DNA of 64,000 nucleotides. Source: Rhinopomastus cyanomelas. Taxonomy: Eukaryota; Chordata; Aves; Bucerotiformes; Rhinopomastidae. The DNA is taken from contig VXBP01005586.1 of assembly GCA_013400115.1 (NCBI GenBank), positions 381,537-445,536 of the forward strand, given 5' to 3'. This document shows, in pieces, positions 49,726-62,391 of the stretch. Both the position numbers and the translations under genes were made by a program. The stretch's first letter is position 1. The number at the start of each line of letters is the position of its first letter. A model generated the notes under the pieces. It did not search any database and was not told the origin of the DNA. It saw only the letters and a program-made list of their open reading frames with translations.

Positions 49726-49768
49726 ATCCAAGGAACAATTGAAGTTCAATCCAAGGAACAAATTGAAG
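49726..49768 (+). repeat. Two-copy tandem repeat, unit about 23 bases
   Basis: ATCCAAGGAACAATTGAAG (49726) recurs as ATCCAAGGAACAAATTGAAG (49749) with a TTCA spacer. A local duplication with one base difference. Confidence 0.9.
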
Positions 49769-52700
49769 ACTTTTCAAGAGCTGCAGAATGATGAACAGCC
49801 AATTGGTCTTTCACAAATAAATGCTGGGGTAATAAAAAAACCCAGAGTAGCCTGACTGAGTTCAAAGGAAACTTAGTTCTAAGAGGTAATTCTGGTAAGA
49901 ATCTCTCTGTGGTAAAAAACAAGCAAAAGAGAACTTCAGCAGCCTTGCTATACTTTTTGAAACATGGAAAACGAGACAAATGCTGAAACCTGAGACCCAA
50001 AATCCACCATTCATCTCTGTGTAGTCTTTGCCTAATGGTCCCACCAGCTTTTCCATCTGCCCTGCTTCTGAGAGCATTAAAAACAAGTAACCAAACCAAA
50101 CAAGAAGTGATTATAGCATGAGTATCTCTGGAACAACGTGTAAGTTGTTGAGGCACAAGAAACTACAACAAAAAATCCTCCCAAAGCCAGGTCAACCTAC
50201 AGTCTTAGGCTGAAGAAGTGATGACAGCAACTCTATGTTGCTCTACTGTAGAAACAGCCTTCAAATGTCATTGAACAAAATTCATTCAGCAAACTGACAA
50301 CTTCCATTCAAACACGTGTAGTAAATGATGTCGAGGCACACTGCACACCAAAGTGACAAATTCCTTGATTAGTTTATAAGCTATATTGTATGTCACATCA
50401 AACACGGTGTTAGAAGAGCGAATGTGCTGCTGCAATAACAGCCAATGCCCCAGAGAGGTTACAAAACGGAGTATTTTTCCAGATCAATCTGTAATGTGAG
50501 AAGTCATAATACCACTCTGCAGACATGAATGAATAATTCCATCCACAGAGTAAAACCCTGGCACACTTTGGCATTTTAAATCGACAAGTACATTGAGTTA
50601 TGGTGACGCTTGTGAAGAAATAACATTTTAGGCAAGAGACCCAAGATGGAAATGAATTGGCTCCTGCCCATTTGTCCTCACTGACTTTCAAATAACTTCT
50701 CCTTTGACACAAGGAGTGACAAAACAGGTATCAAAGTGTTCTTAGTCTCATTGGTAAACTACCTTATCTAATCCAAAATAGGAAACCAATTGAGGTCTTG
50801 AAGGCTGCCCAACTTCACCATGTTCACATCTTTAATGCTGTTTTGGCCACTTGTAAGTTAATATTACAGGGCACATTTCTACTTCTCTCCCTGTGCTGCA
50901 CACCTTCAAGAGAACAAGTAGAGAAGCACATGGAAGTAGATGGATAAAGCTGTTCCTGGCAGTCTCGGGACAGGTGTGAGGCCAAACCAACTACCTGTTC
51001 TAGTTACTTCCCAGCAGCACACTCTTGGGGACAGCTGCAGAAGAAACCAGATGGCATTCCCAGAGGAAAAATTTCAGATGCATCAAGTGCTCAGGAAGAG
51101 AAACTCCTTTATTTGCTGGATTGGAACTTGGTGGTCTTTGTCACCTCTCGGCAGGTTAACAACAAGCAGGGTACACACATTACCTGGAGTCCTTCACAGA
51201 CAGACCCTGATACCACCAGTCAGTGGGGGCTTGGTGGGATTTGCACAGAGCCTAAAGTGATAGTGGCTGCCAGGGCAGAGCGGGAAGACAGACTGATGAG
51301 TCTGGTCACCAGCCCAGACCCAAATGTGTCATCAGAGCCACCCGACTGCGTGCTGTAATCCTGAGCCAGGCAACTCAATCAGCAGTGGGTTCTGGCAAGG
51401 CCAGGCCCTGCACTTTGGTTTTGCCATCTGCAGTCAGGATATGCATTGCATCTGCCTATAGATAGCACAGGCTACTAAAACACTGTCAGAGTTCACAGAG
51501 CACTTTGAAAAATAAACAACAGTGCTCAGTCTCTTAAAAAAGATTTGGATAATGTAAAAGGGAAAAAGACCAGATGAACAATTACCTTTCCTTGTTTCCC
51601 CGTACTGAAGACACATTTCTCCTACTGTGTTGAATGTGATCCATGAGGTATAATTCTGAAGCGTGCTATAAAAGCAGAAATGCATCCCCTAAAGCAAGGT
51701 GAAGATGACTAAATGCTGAGGAAACACCTATTGTCAAGGAAGGATTCCAAAACTGATGAGAAGTCCATCATTTTGTCCTGACAACAGCAGGACCTCAAAT
51801 TAAATGTTGATGCTGCAGCTGATCTATACAGGCACTTCTGATTTATGACACATGATGCTTCCCTTCATGATCTACTGCCTGAAAATGTCAGCCAATAGCA
51901 ACACCTGAGTTTTGAATACTGAAAAAGGGAACAGCGGAGCAAAATGCCACTAAACGTATGATGCCCTGAATTCCTGATTCTTAAGTATACATTCTCAAAG
52001 GGCTGCTTTAAAAAATATTTACTTTCTGGTTGTTATGGTGATCATCTTTTCACAGCAGTTTATAAAAATAGCAATGGCCAAAAATAAAAATCCAAAGGAA
52101 CCTGAGGCACTAAAAAAGGAATATAGCATGCAGATTTGTCTGCTTCTGAATAAATCTGCATATAGTGTCCTGAAGCAGCACGTTTTACAAAGAGAATTAA
52201 GCCATGAAATTAACATTTTAATGAACTAGAGAGACCATTGACGTCAGGACTACACACTGATTGTTGCTTCCAGGTGGCCTAATGAGATGAAAATGAAGTT
52301 TATATCTTCAGCTAGTCTAAGCCAGGCTTGTTTTGTGACTGTGATTGAATTTAAATGAGAAGATACTGCTGTGTGCAAACATGTCTAGGCTGGTAAGTAG
52401 CCTTATCAAATCTAGGCATAATAAATGCTTGATTTTAAATATTTTAAGTTAAGAAAAGGGATTTAATTCTTCCTTTCACAATTCAACCTAAACATAAAGA
52501 TTTATCATTAATTGCATAGCATGCCACAGCTTTTGTGCTGGTTGCTCCAGGAATTCCCATACAAAATTTTTACTGCAAAATGTGCTCGTTTATCCATCAA
52601 GGCACAGAAAATATTCTGGATTAGAAAGGTGAACTAGGAAGTTGTAAATTCAGTGTAGCCTGAGGATAACCCACAGTATGATGTTTTGTCAGCAAAGGCA

Positions 52701-53330
52701 CATCAGACATGAAGGCACAGCGATGGAAACGCAAGACCACCATATATTTTGAAACACAATACACAGTAAATACAATAAACAAGGAGCTACAGCACATGAT
52801 AAAGTCCATATTCCTGAATGCCACCAACAGAGCTGTATTTCCAATCTTCACTATACATAGGGAAAAGACATGTACAAATACTCTTCAGAATTTCTTATTA
52901 GAGGCATGAATCAATACGGAGTTTGCTTTAAATGTCCTGTTTCTACCCAGCAAATAAGACAACCATCCCGCTGGAGACACACCCTCAGAACGCCTCTGAA
53001 ATCCTGCAAATATGTGTAGTGCTGTTCCACTTTCTAACCCTTATTACAATATAGAAAAAAGGACAAAAACACGCCAAACCTAAGCCACGTTCTGTCCATA
53101 CCCCTGTACACATTATTTAAGTCTAATTCTCACTTGATTCCTGGGTTCACACATCTGTGAAATAGTCTTCGACAGTTGTAATTTCTCACTTCATAAGATG
53201 TCCTGACATGCAATCTGCTGCTGCTGTTATAATTGATCAGCACTGGAGATTGGAGCAGGAGTGGAGGAATACAGGAAATAAATTGACTGACCCTCCAGCT
53301 CCGTTCGTCTCCTGAGAATGTTATCTAGAG

Positions 53331-53520
53331 CTAAAGAACAGCAATGAGGGGATTTGCTTTAGATAGTCTCTATTTTGTCCATTATAAGACGTAGATTTAG
53401 GTTCATAACAAAAAAACCCAACTTTTATAACAATGCTAAAGAACAGCAAATGAGGGAACTTGCTTTAGATATTTTCTATTTTGTCCATTACAGGATGTGG
53501 TTTTAGGTTCATAACAAGAA
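53331..53520 (+). repeat. Two-copy tandem duplication, period about 105 bases
   Basis: CTAAAGAACAGCAATGAGGG at 53331 recurs as CTAAAGAACAGCAAATGAGG at 53436. Both copies continue through 'TTTGCTTTAGATAGTCTC' / 'CTTGCTTTAGATATTTTC', then TATTTTGTCCATTA and 'TTTAGGTTCATAACAA'. The copies differ at roughly ten positions, so the duplication is not very recent. It does not match a recognised transposon. Confidence 0.92.
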
Positions 53521-53807
53521 AAAAAGTAGCCTATCAACAGCTCTTTGCTCTTTTTCAAATGTGAAAACCTCATAGAAAACCACTTCTACAGAAAACACCT
53601 CGTTTCTCTGCAAGATGGGGCTACTCATCTTTACTACTTTTAGTAGACTGTTTGTAAGCATGTTCTTGTAGACATCAGCTTTCCAGGCAAGATGCATCTC
53701 TGGATCCATCTAAAGATACATATCTAAAGATACATCTATAGATATATCAGCATCTATATTTGCATTTCTCACTTCTTTTCTTGTCTCCTTGGAACAAGGG
53801 CTGTCAC

Positions 53808-53979
53808 ACAGAATCGCAGAACAGTAGGGATTGGAAGGGACCTCTAAAGATCATCTAGTCCAATTCCCCTGTAACAGCAGGATCACCTAGATCAAGTCAC
53901 ACAGGAACATGTCCAGGTGGGTTTTAAACTCCAGAAAGGAGAGTCCACAACCTCCCTGGCCAGCCTATTCCAGTGCTGT
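53808..53979 (-). mobile_element. CR1 LINE, 3' end, minus orientation
   Basis: ACACAGAATCGCAGAACAGT starts the tail, followed by 'AGGGATTGGAAGGGACCTCT' and continuing to 'GCCTATTCCAGTGCTGTT', where it is truncated. About 170 bases of the young subfamily. Confidence 0.95.
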
Positions 53980-56900
53980 TGCGCATGGATTACAGCTGAG
54001 GATTCAGTAAGTAGGTTTAAAGAACAGTCCTCCACAGCATGGTCACGCAATTCTCCTGGCTGTAGAGTTGGAGAGTTTCAGAAATCTTTCTGTTTGAGAA
54101 CTTCCTAGGTATGAAGCACAGACAGATTGCTGGGAAGGACTTGATAAAAATTGTACCACACCCTGATATGGGAACTCAGATGCAGAGAAAGTGGCTGCTC
54201 AAGCAGAAGGAATAGCCAGCTGACACGTATTTGAGATGTTCTTGTTTTGTCAGCATAACAACCCATCTTCTCATGGGCAGATAAACAGCAAATCTGGGCT
54301 CAGGACTGCTCTCTGGCCCCTGGGACTATCCTGAACATGCAGTTTTCTGATCCAGGGTTGCTGAGATGACTATCCTGGACTGAGGGCTAAATAAGAATGT
54401 TCAGTGTGCTTCCAAACCAGAAACGTGCCCTGTTCAGCACGAAAACAAACATCTTTAACTCCAAAAGGTGGTTCAATCCTCAACTTTTATTCTTAGGTGA
54501 TACAGCTACACCAACCCAGTAATAGCCAACGTCTGGAAAAAAGGATCTTCCTCTGCCCTGCACTGGATGTTCCCTTTGTTCCTCCTGACCTTGCAGTGAG
54601 TCCTTTCAGCGTACAGAGACTGCAAAATCTAACCATGCCAAAAAGACTTGCTGGTACTATGGCTACTGGAGAATCCGAACCCCTGACTATTGATGAAAGC
54701 GGGACACAGGCATTCCCACTGCCTGTCAGAAGAGCTCATCAGGCTATAGGCACAGCATGTTTTCTCACTGGAAACCTCTTCCTTCATCCACCAAAGAAGA
54801 TAAGCACTCTGCTCTGCCACCCACCCAAGATGTGGGTGCAGACTTGTCTTCTCATGGCAGAAGACCCAACCTGCAGCTCACACCTGTTGTGTTGGTAAGA
54901 TGCAAAAACAAGATTACTCAGAACACGGTGTCCTCATGTAATACATACAAATTCTGGACCAAGGCTTGGAACATTTTTTCTTCATTATTCTACCATTGCA
55001 TGGAGTAGCATTTTCCTCTATTAGTTGCTATTGCCTAGAACAGCATCTGGAACAAGTTAGGTAGACAGAGGAGAGTAATAGACATGAGCTCAGTGTGTTC
55101 CCAAGACCTGATTTTCAGAGATACAACACACCTGCAGCTCTTAGCAAATTCATTACAGAGTTAAGGGACTCAAAGCTATCTGAAAAAAGATCAAGCCCAT
55201 GCTGATTAAACCCACTCCAGAAGCATGCCACTGGTTTCTACACAGCAGCTAACTGCTCTGGAGGCTTATGAACATTTGCTCCAACTATGGATCACAGTAT
55301 TTCAGCCTGGGAGGTGTCAAAGACATGAATAACCTCAGCAAGATCCACATCCGAGAATGATATTCACAAATTCCTGGCTAGCAGCAGATGGAAAAAACAA
55401 AGGCATGGAACCACAGCTGTTCTTTTTCTGAAATGGTGAAGGACCCAAGAGAACCTATAAGCTACAAACTCAAGAAGAAGTGAGCGGCACACCCTCCTGC
55501 CTCCCTCCAGAGGTGTCGGCACTTACTCCATTCCTGCACGCAAATGACCTCTGCCCATCAGCTGGACACACCGCCCAGACCCAAATTTCTTTTACCACTG
55601 ACAAAACACTCAAGTGGTTTGACTATGGAATAGGTATGTCTCATGTGCCTTATCACTAACATCTCCAAACTAAATGAGAAGAAAATAGTGATATTGTACC
55701 CATGCTGAAATAAAAATGTGGGGTTTAGCACTTTTTAATCCCTCCCCCACTCTCCTTATCATTCATTTATCTAGAGCAGCAACAGCTTCAGCAGATTCTG
55801 GAAATTAAAAACTTCTAGAGATGAAGAAAACCATCACCCTCTGCAATTAGTCAGACTCAGCTCTGACCCCTTCGCACACACAAAATGATTCCTGTCATCA
55901 ACAGGAGATACTCAAGACAGGGTTCAGTGGCTCAAAGAAAGACTGCAGACAGGGCTTCATGCTGCTTTCAGGCGTGCATAGTCCTAAACTCCTGGATATC
56001 TGAATTTTGCAGAGTCCAACTTTAAAAAGAGGCAACAAAAAGCCCCAAGTGGAATGGTTTCTCAGGTTTTTCATTCCTCTCAACTAGCAGGAAAAAGTTG
56101 TAACTGTCCTCAATTTATAATGTTGGGTTTGGGGAGAAGGAGAGGCTTGATTTTTCCAAACCAAGGGTTTACCTCTCAGTACAGCCATTTCTACAAGGTC
56201 CCTCCATCAGTCACCCAGCCCTTTCAAGATGGTATTGACTGATGGGCAACTGACAAAACGTGCATCTTCCTTAGTGGGGTGTAAGATACTTAAAGCTGCT
56301 TCTATGACATATTAAGCCGATATTGACTTGAACAAACAGCGCATCTCAGGCTTTCAGTGCTTTTCAGTTTCAAAATAAGGATTTCTACTGAATTCTTAAT
56401 ACATACACTTGAAAACTGACAGATCAAACAGTGCTAATGCTTGAGACAACACAATTACTTCTGCTACAGAAAACACCGTTGAAAAGAGTAAATACAGTTT
56501 TGAAAACAAAAATTAACAATCATCTACAGAACAGCAAATATTGAACCTAAGACAAAACTTTGCCTTGTCTTCAGCCTTGCTTCCCTGACTTTATGCTGCT
56601 TTACAAATGGCAAGTGCTTGACCAAAGAATTAATTGAGTAAACAGAAACCAATTCTCAGTCCCACCTAGAGCTGTTTATAAGAAACCATGTGAGGCATGT
56701 ATCTATCCACTACTAAAACACTGCGTAAATGTCCCTGCAAAGAACCTAGTTCAGCCAACGAACAAGAGGGATTTACAACCAAAGGGGCATGAAAATGCCA
56801 GCCCTGAAGTAGATGCAGGCACTGTCTTCTATGACATCTGTTACAGCTTCCAAAAAGCCTTTAGAAATGATGGTTAATGCATTTTCTCAAAACAAGGTTG

Positions 56901-57880
56901 TCATTTGTGAGCTCAATATTTAGAATTTACACTTTTTTAGGAGACAGGAGGACTATTTTCTCTGTACACAATGTGTACAGAAAACATGCATGCTTAAGCC
57001 TGTCTAATTATCTTTTCTGCCTTTACGAAATGCACGTAGAATTTCCATTCTAAATGACACACAGGAGTCTTTATTATAAATGATGTGACTCACCCATGTA
57101 AATGTAATCTGCCAAGAACTGCTTACTGTTGTCAACTGCATGGCAGGCACATTACTGGCAACACTGCATACAGATTACCTCAATCCCTCCTCTCCCACCC
57201 ACCACTCTAATCTCCAAGGTGTTAAGTCTACAAGATGTTTCATGCTGCAGTTTGGGAACACTCCCACCATGTGTAAAATGAGCAAAATTCCACATTAAAC
57301 AAATTTTCTTTTGAGAAGAATTCATACCTCGTTGTGTGTTTGTCCTGTATTCACTACGTTTGGCAGATATGAATCAAATGTTTTGGTCCTGGTTGGGACC
57401 TGCAGAAGGTTACTGCAATGCAATGCATTACAACAGCTTTCAGTTTCATGGTTGAATGTCAAAACAATCCAGTGGTTTCCAGACAGAGAACATTATTTAT
57501 CTGGCTGCTGAAAATCTCGATTCACATATTTAAAGTTTTCGTGGTGTTTCACTGCCTGCTTCTGAAAATTAGCTTCCAAATGTAGTAGATCGCTTTTTGC
57601 TGTCACTTAACTCAAATAATCAACAGTTTTAGCATACCTTATTCAAATAGAACTTGAGTTTGTACTTTTCCATTTCTTAAGAGGAAACGTGATCACACAA
57701 CTAAATGACATGTCCATTCCTTGTTTCAAGCAGAGAACTGCAATAAAATGTTAACCTCATACATTCAGAGAGGAAATTAACCACAGTTTCACAGTTGTTT
57801 TTATATTCCACTCCAAAATAGAAAGGATAGGGGCTATTAGGTAAAAAAAATCACAAACCACAAAAAAACCCCAACACACA

Positions 57881-58000
57881 AACCCCCTGGGCAGCCCATT
57901 CCAGTGCTCTGTCACCCTCACTGGGAAGAAGCTCCTTCTCATAATCATGTGGAAACTCCTGAGACCCACCTTTCACATATTTATAAACATGAATGAGGTC
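57881..58000 (-). mobile_element. CR1 LINE, inverted 5' part of a probable split insertion
   Basis: The plus strand reads AACCCCCTGGGCAGCCCATT through 'TCATAATCATGTGGAAACTC' to 'TATAAACATGAATGAGGTC'. It begins internally, with no 3' tail, at the CCCAGGGGGTTGTGG position of CR1. There is an internal deletion between the 'GGTGGGTCTCAGGAG' and 'TTTCCACATG' regions. It pairs with the plus-strand segment 25 bases away, which starts at the same CR1 position. Confidence 0.9.
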
Positions 58001-58023
58001 AATTCTGCATTCCTTATCCACAC

Positions 58024-58199
58024 AGGGATTGTGGAGTCTCCTTCTCTGGAGACATCTAAAACCTGCCTGGACGTGATGCTGTGTGACTTGATCTAGGTGA
58101 TCCTGCTGTGGCTCACCTGCTGTGGCATCTGTGTGTGGGGATTGGACTGGATGACCTTTTCAAGGTCCCTTCAATCCCTAATGTTCTGTGATTCTGTGG
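58024..58199 (+). mobile_element. CR1 LINE, 3' part of the same probable split insertion
   Basis: Starts AGGGATTGTGGAGTCTCC and runs to the tail CAATCCCTAATGTTCTGTG. It carries an internal insertion of about 30 bases (GCTCACCTGCTGTGGCATCT and following) that duplicates the CCTGCTGTGGC text. Its left limit corresponds to the CR1 point where the preceding minus-oriented segment ends. Confidence 0.92.
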
Positions 58200-58413
58200 A
58201 TGTCCTGTGTGTGCAAAAGACCCCAATTTGGCTACTGTAGAAAAGGATGGCTGATTTTTGTTATAGAGAGAAAAGTTATGACAATCAGAACCTACTCTGG
58301 CATTTCATAAAAATATTTTTCTTATACCAAAAGCTACTAAATTAACCTACAAAATAATGTGAGTTTTTTATGATCTACAATTAAAACGAACAACTCCTGA
58401 TCTGGATAACTAA

Positions 58414-58428
58414 ACACACACACACACA
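58414..58428 (+). repeat. (CA)7 microsatellite
   Basis: An uninterrupted ACACACACACACACA run followed by an AT-rich CATATATAGATATG stretch. Confidence 0.9.
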
Positions 58429-59814
58429 TCATATATAGATATGTAACTACAGCTGTTTATCTAAATGTCTTAAAGAAATGAAAGTTAAAGCTTTTTATTC
58501 CCCTAGTGAAAAAGGCTGAAATTGGACAGAAACTGACTACTGACAGCATTCTATTAAATGTGCAAAATGCGCTTAGAGGAAAAAGACAATAAAATAAAAA
58601 TCAGGCAGATGTTATTAGTTGACAGGGTAACTAATGAAAATATATTGTGTTTGAACATGCTTGCAGGCAAGAAGATTCTGCAGAAGATGAATTATATAAA
58701 GAATGCCATTCAGGTTTCACATAAATAGTTTTATTTTAATTTTCAGAAACCTAATGTACTAACAGTGCTGAAATCAGATGTGCACAGCCTGTCCTGTGTA
58801 TTTCTGCAGTCCCTCAACCACAAATGAAATTGCTAGATTAGGATCTAAAATTTAAACAACCTCCTTTAACCCGTCATACCTGTCAATTCAAATGCACAGT
58901 CACCAGTGCCTCGAACAATTTACAGCCCCCTGTGTACGCTTATTAATTCTTCCTCTGCCAGCTGTATCTTTCATTTCTCCTCACTTCTTGCAATCCACAA
59001 GCCATATTCTGCGCAAGCAGAGGAAGCCATGAAGTGGCCAAATGTGATTGCTGAAGGGGTAAGCAAAGAGAAGCAGCACCACATTACACAGCAGAGCGTT
59101 ATATAACCTGTTATTGTCTCCTCACATTATTTGATTTTCTCAGACACACGGTGAGGGACTGAGGAGTGCGGATCCAATGTCCCTTTTTGTTTGCACATGT
59201 GGTTGCTGTAATAGGACACAGGTCAGGTGAGTTCCCCAAATATAAAGCCATTTTCAAAACTGCATCTGCATACCCTGACCTACAGAATTTGCTACCACCT
59301 ACCTTTACTTTAGTGCTAGAATTTTTAAAACCAGCACTAAAGGTTATTTTGATAGATATGGCTTAGCTCGTGATTTAAAGTATTACTTCTAACATTTACC
59401 AAAAAGGACTCCTAAACTTTTGTTTCTAAAATTCTCAGTGATGCTAGGAAACCTTAGCGTTTTCACAGTTCTGACATGAAAAGATTTCTTTTTTAAAATA
59501 TTACTTTTGAAGTAGCATCTCACAGACCCCAAGTCCTCACTGAAAAGTGTTTATATAACATTTTCTAGCTGTTCAGTGTTGTTGCACTGATCCTGCACTT
59601 TATTAACAGATTTTAGCACGATCAACATCCCAGTAGGGTATGCTGACATTGCTCTCCCTGCAGCTGGTCTTCTCCAACTGGAACATTCTGCAATCTATAA
59701 ACAGGAAAAACTACTAAAAAGGCGGCAGCATCAGATGCTACAGCCGATGTGCGTTTTACAGTATCAACAGCTGCATGGGGTCAGGGGGGAAAAAGAAACA
59801 AAAAGGAACGTTTT

Positions 59815-60191
59815 GGAGCTGGGTCTCTTGAGTTTGAAGAAGAGGGGACTAAGACGTCATTAATGTCTATACATATGTGAAGGGTGGGTGTCAGGAGGGT
59901 GGAGCCAGGCTCTTCTCAATGTCATCTAGCGACAGGACAAGGGGCAATGGATGCAAGCTGGAACACAGGAAGTTCCACATAAACATCAGACGGAACTGCT
60001 TCCCAGTGAGGGTGACAGAGCACTGGTACAGGCTGCCCAGGGGGGTTGTGGAGTCTCCTTCTCTGGAGAAGTTTAAAACCCACCTGGATATTTTCCTGCG
60101 GGACTTGGTCTAGGTGATCCTGCTGCGGCAGGGGAATTGGACTAGATGATCTTTCCAGGTCCCTTCCAATCCCTAATGTTCTGTGATTCTG
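59815..60191 (+). mobile_element. CR1 LINE, about 375-base 3' part, plus orientation
   Basis: Begins GGAGCTGGGTCTCTTGAG, the 'ELGLxSLKxRG' region, and keeps a nearly clean ORF2 C-terminal frame: MKGGCQEGGARLFSMSSSD, RTRGNGCKLEHRKFHINIRR, 'VTEHWYRLPRGVVESPSLEK' and 'FKTHLDIFLRDLV' before the stop. The tail is CCTAATGTTCTGTGATTCTG. This is one of the best-preserved copies in the window. Confidence 0.95.
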
Positions 60192-62090
60192 GAAATACTA
60201 AGATTTCAGAAAACACTCTTAACATTAAAGCAGGTTTTGGTCAAGGATCTGAAGCTCGTTAGAAGGAACAATATCTAAAAATATCAGACTGTCCAGATGC
60301 AGAAACAAAGATAATCTGAAAAGACAGGCGTCACTCTGAAGATGGTTCTGCATGCAAAAACATCAGCTTTTTACATCCTCTACAACACAAAATAGGGTGT
60401 GCAGGCGGGGAATCCTTCTGCCAAATGGACAGAGGAAAAAAAGAATCTCAGCATGGTATGCGTTCAGAGATAGAGGTCAGAGAGAAGAGAAAGGATAAAA
60501 GGTCACATTCAAGTTTTTAATAGGCAATAACATTTTCTGGAGGATATAATTCCAAAACTATTTGGCAAAACTTCAGGATATCCATCAGCAGAAGCAAAAT
60601 GAGGGTCAGTTGGCTATTCTGTGAAATATTGAGCATTTTATGAGTCATAAATTTAATAAAAAGTGGATGTGCTAAATTTACTCTGCTCCCAAGTCACACC
60701 CTTTTTTGGTAACCTCTGTCCATGATATTCTCCAATGCATCAATAATGGGAACCCTCCAGAAAAGCTAAACTCAAAGGAATTAAGACTGAATAAAACCAG
60801 ACAATACATGAATACCAAAGTCCCATTTAAGGTAACAACAGAATAGAGCAAAAACTCCAGACACATAAAAACAGCAGATATGTCATTTTTGCTGCAGGGT
60901 TGCAATTAGTGATGGAGGAACCAGCATTTCACAGGGTTTACATACTTAAAGGACTGGGATCTCGTGAATAGTTTCGGTGGTGTCTGACAGATGTTGTGCA
61001 GCTAGTTTACACAAAATCTCATTTGTTAAGCCGAGCCATTTCCCCACATACTCGGTGCACGATGCTACGGAACTGCAGAACGGGTCCCCTCCAGTCTCTC
61101 TGCCCGTGATTTCACTGCCACAGCTCACAAGAGTAGATTGTCCTAGACACGCATTTGTAACACCTACAGATCTATGTGTGTCTCTGCAGCAAACCAGTAA
61201 TGATGCTGGCAGCAGACATTTACTGCTTTAGGTGATTCACAGTTGGGCTGGTTATTTGACGGTTTCTTTTTTTCATGCCCCTCTCCCTGAAGCAGCTGCT
61301 GACAGAGTTTGGGTACTAGTTATTTTCCTATAAAAGACCGTTGCTGCTACTCTGCAGCACATTCTCAAACCTCATCCTTTGCTTGGATTTTTTTATGAAC
61401 CCTCAACCACAACTTCAACAGACAGCGCTGTGTTCCCTTAAGTCCTCAAAGGGAGCACAGGAGACTTGCTGCTCTCCAGTCCCTTTGCAATACTCTGCCT
61501 ACTGCCCCTTGCCTTTTTATTTTGACTGTAAGCTCTTTAGTTGAGAATTTACAGTGGAACTGAGGAAGAGCTACTGCTTATAGAAACCCAGACCAGGGTT
61601 TGCCCTGCCCTCAAATGACCCAGCCTTTCCACGAATTACTAGAAGTGAAGATCCAGCCATGATTTGCAGAGGGCCTCACAGATGTACTTCACTGCAGTTT
61701 TAAATCAGTCCTGAAAGTAAGTCACTAAGTGGTGAAAGGAGAATCTGTAGATCCCATTACTTTTACTCCCTATGAAGTAGCGTGAGTCATGAAGAAGAAG
61801 CTGGGTGGAGTGAGCGAGCAGGGAAAGCAAGAACTAATTCAAGAAACCACCAAATAGAAGATTTAACTTAACTGTGTTCTGTTTTGGGGGAAAGTGAGAG
61901 GACAGGAGAATAATCAGAATTGAAACTGGCAGAAAGTCAGGTTCCTCAACAAATCTTCACATATAAGGAACTGTATCAAAACCTCTGACTGGATTAACGA
62001 CCTTTATAGACACTGTTTTAAGGAAACCCTTCTCTGTATGAGGCTTGGCATTTCAAGCTCCAGCCAAGAAAGTGGCTCTTTTTGAAATTC

Positions 62091-62237
62091 AGAATCACAG
62101 AACATTAGGGATTGGAAGGGACCTCGAAAGCTCATCTAGTCCAATCCCCCCACCACAGCAGGATCACCTAGACCAAGTTGCACAAGAACATATCCAGGCA
62201 GGTTTTAAACGTCTCCAGAGAAGGAGACTCCACAAAC
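62091..62237 (-). mobile_element. CR1 LINE, 3' end, minus orientation
   Basis: AGAATCACAGAACATTAGGG starts the tail, and the copy is truncated right after GGAGACTCCACAAAC, the same CR1 position where several other copies break. Sequence is close to the young subfamily. Confidence 0.95.
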
Positions 62238-62342
62238 AGAAAAGTTATCACTGTTTTTCAAGGATGGGCCAGCCTGTCTTTTGTTGTCTTTCTTAAAATA
62301 TGTCTTTTATATTTATATTTACTTCTTACAATGTATTTCACA

Positions 62343-62391
62343 TAATCATAGAATGGTTTGGCTTAGAAGTGACCTTAAAGATCACAAAGTT
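62343..62391 (-). mobile_element. Short CR1 tail of an older subfamily
   Basis: AATCATAGAATGGTTTGGCT followed by TAGAAGTGACCTTAAAGATC resembles the 3' end of the CR1 type with the GGTTTGGGTTGGAAGGGACC consensus. Only about 50 bases are recognisable. Confidence 0.75.

Noticed and set aside
54660..54690. tRNA-like B-box complement (GAATCCGAACCC)
   Set aside because: No matching A-box, acceptor stem or anticodon arm at proper distance on either strand.
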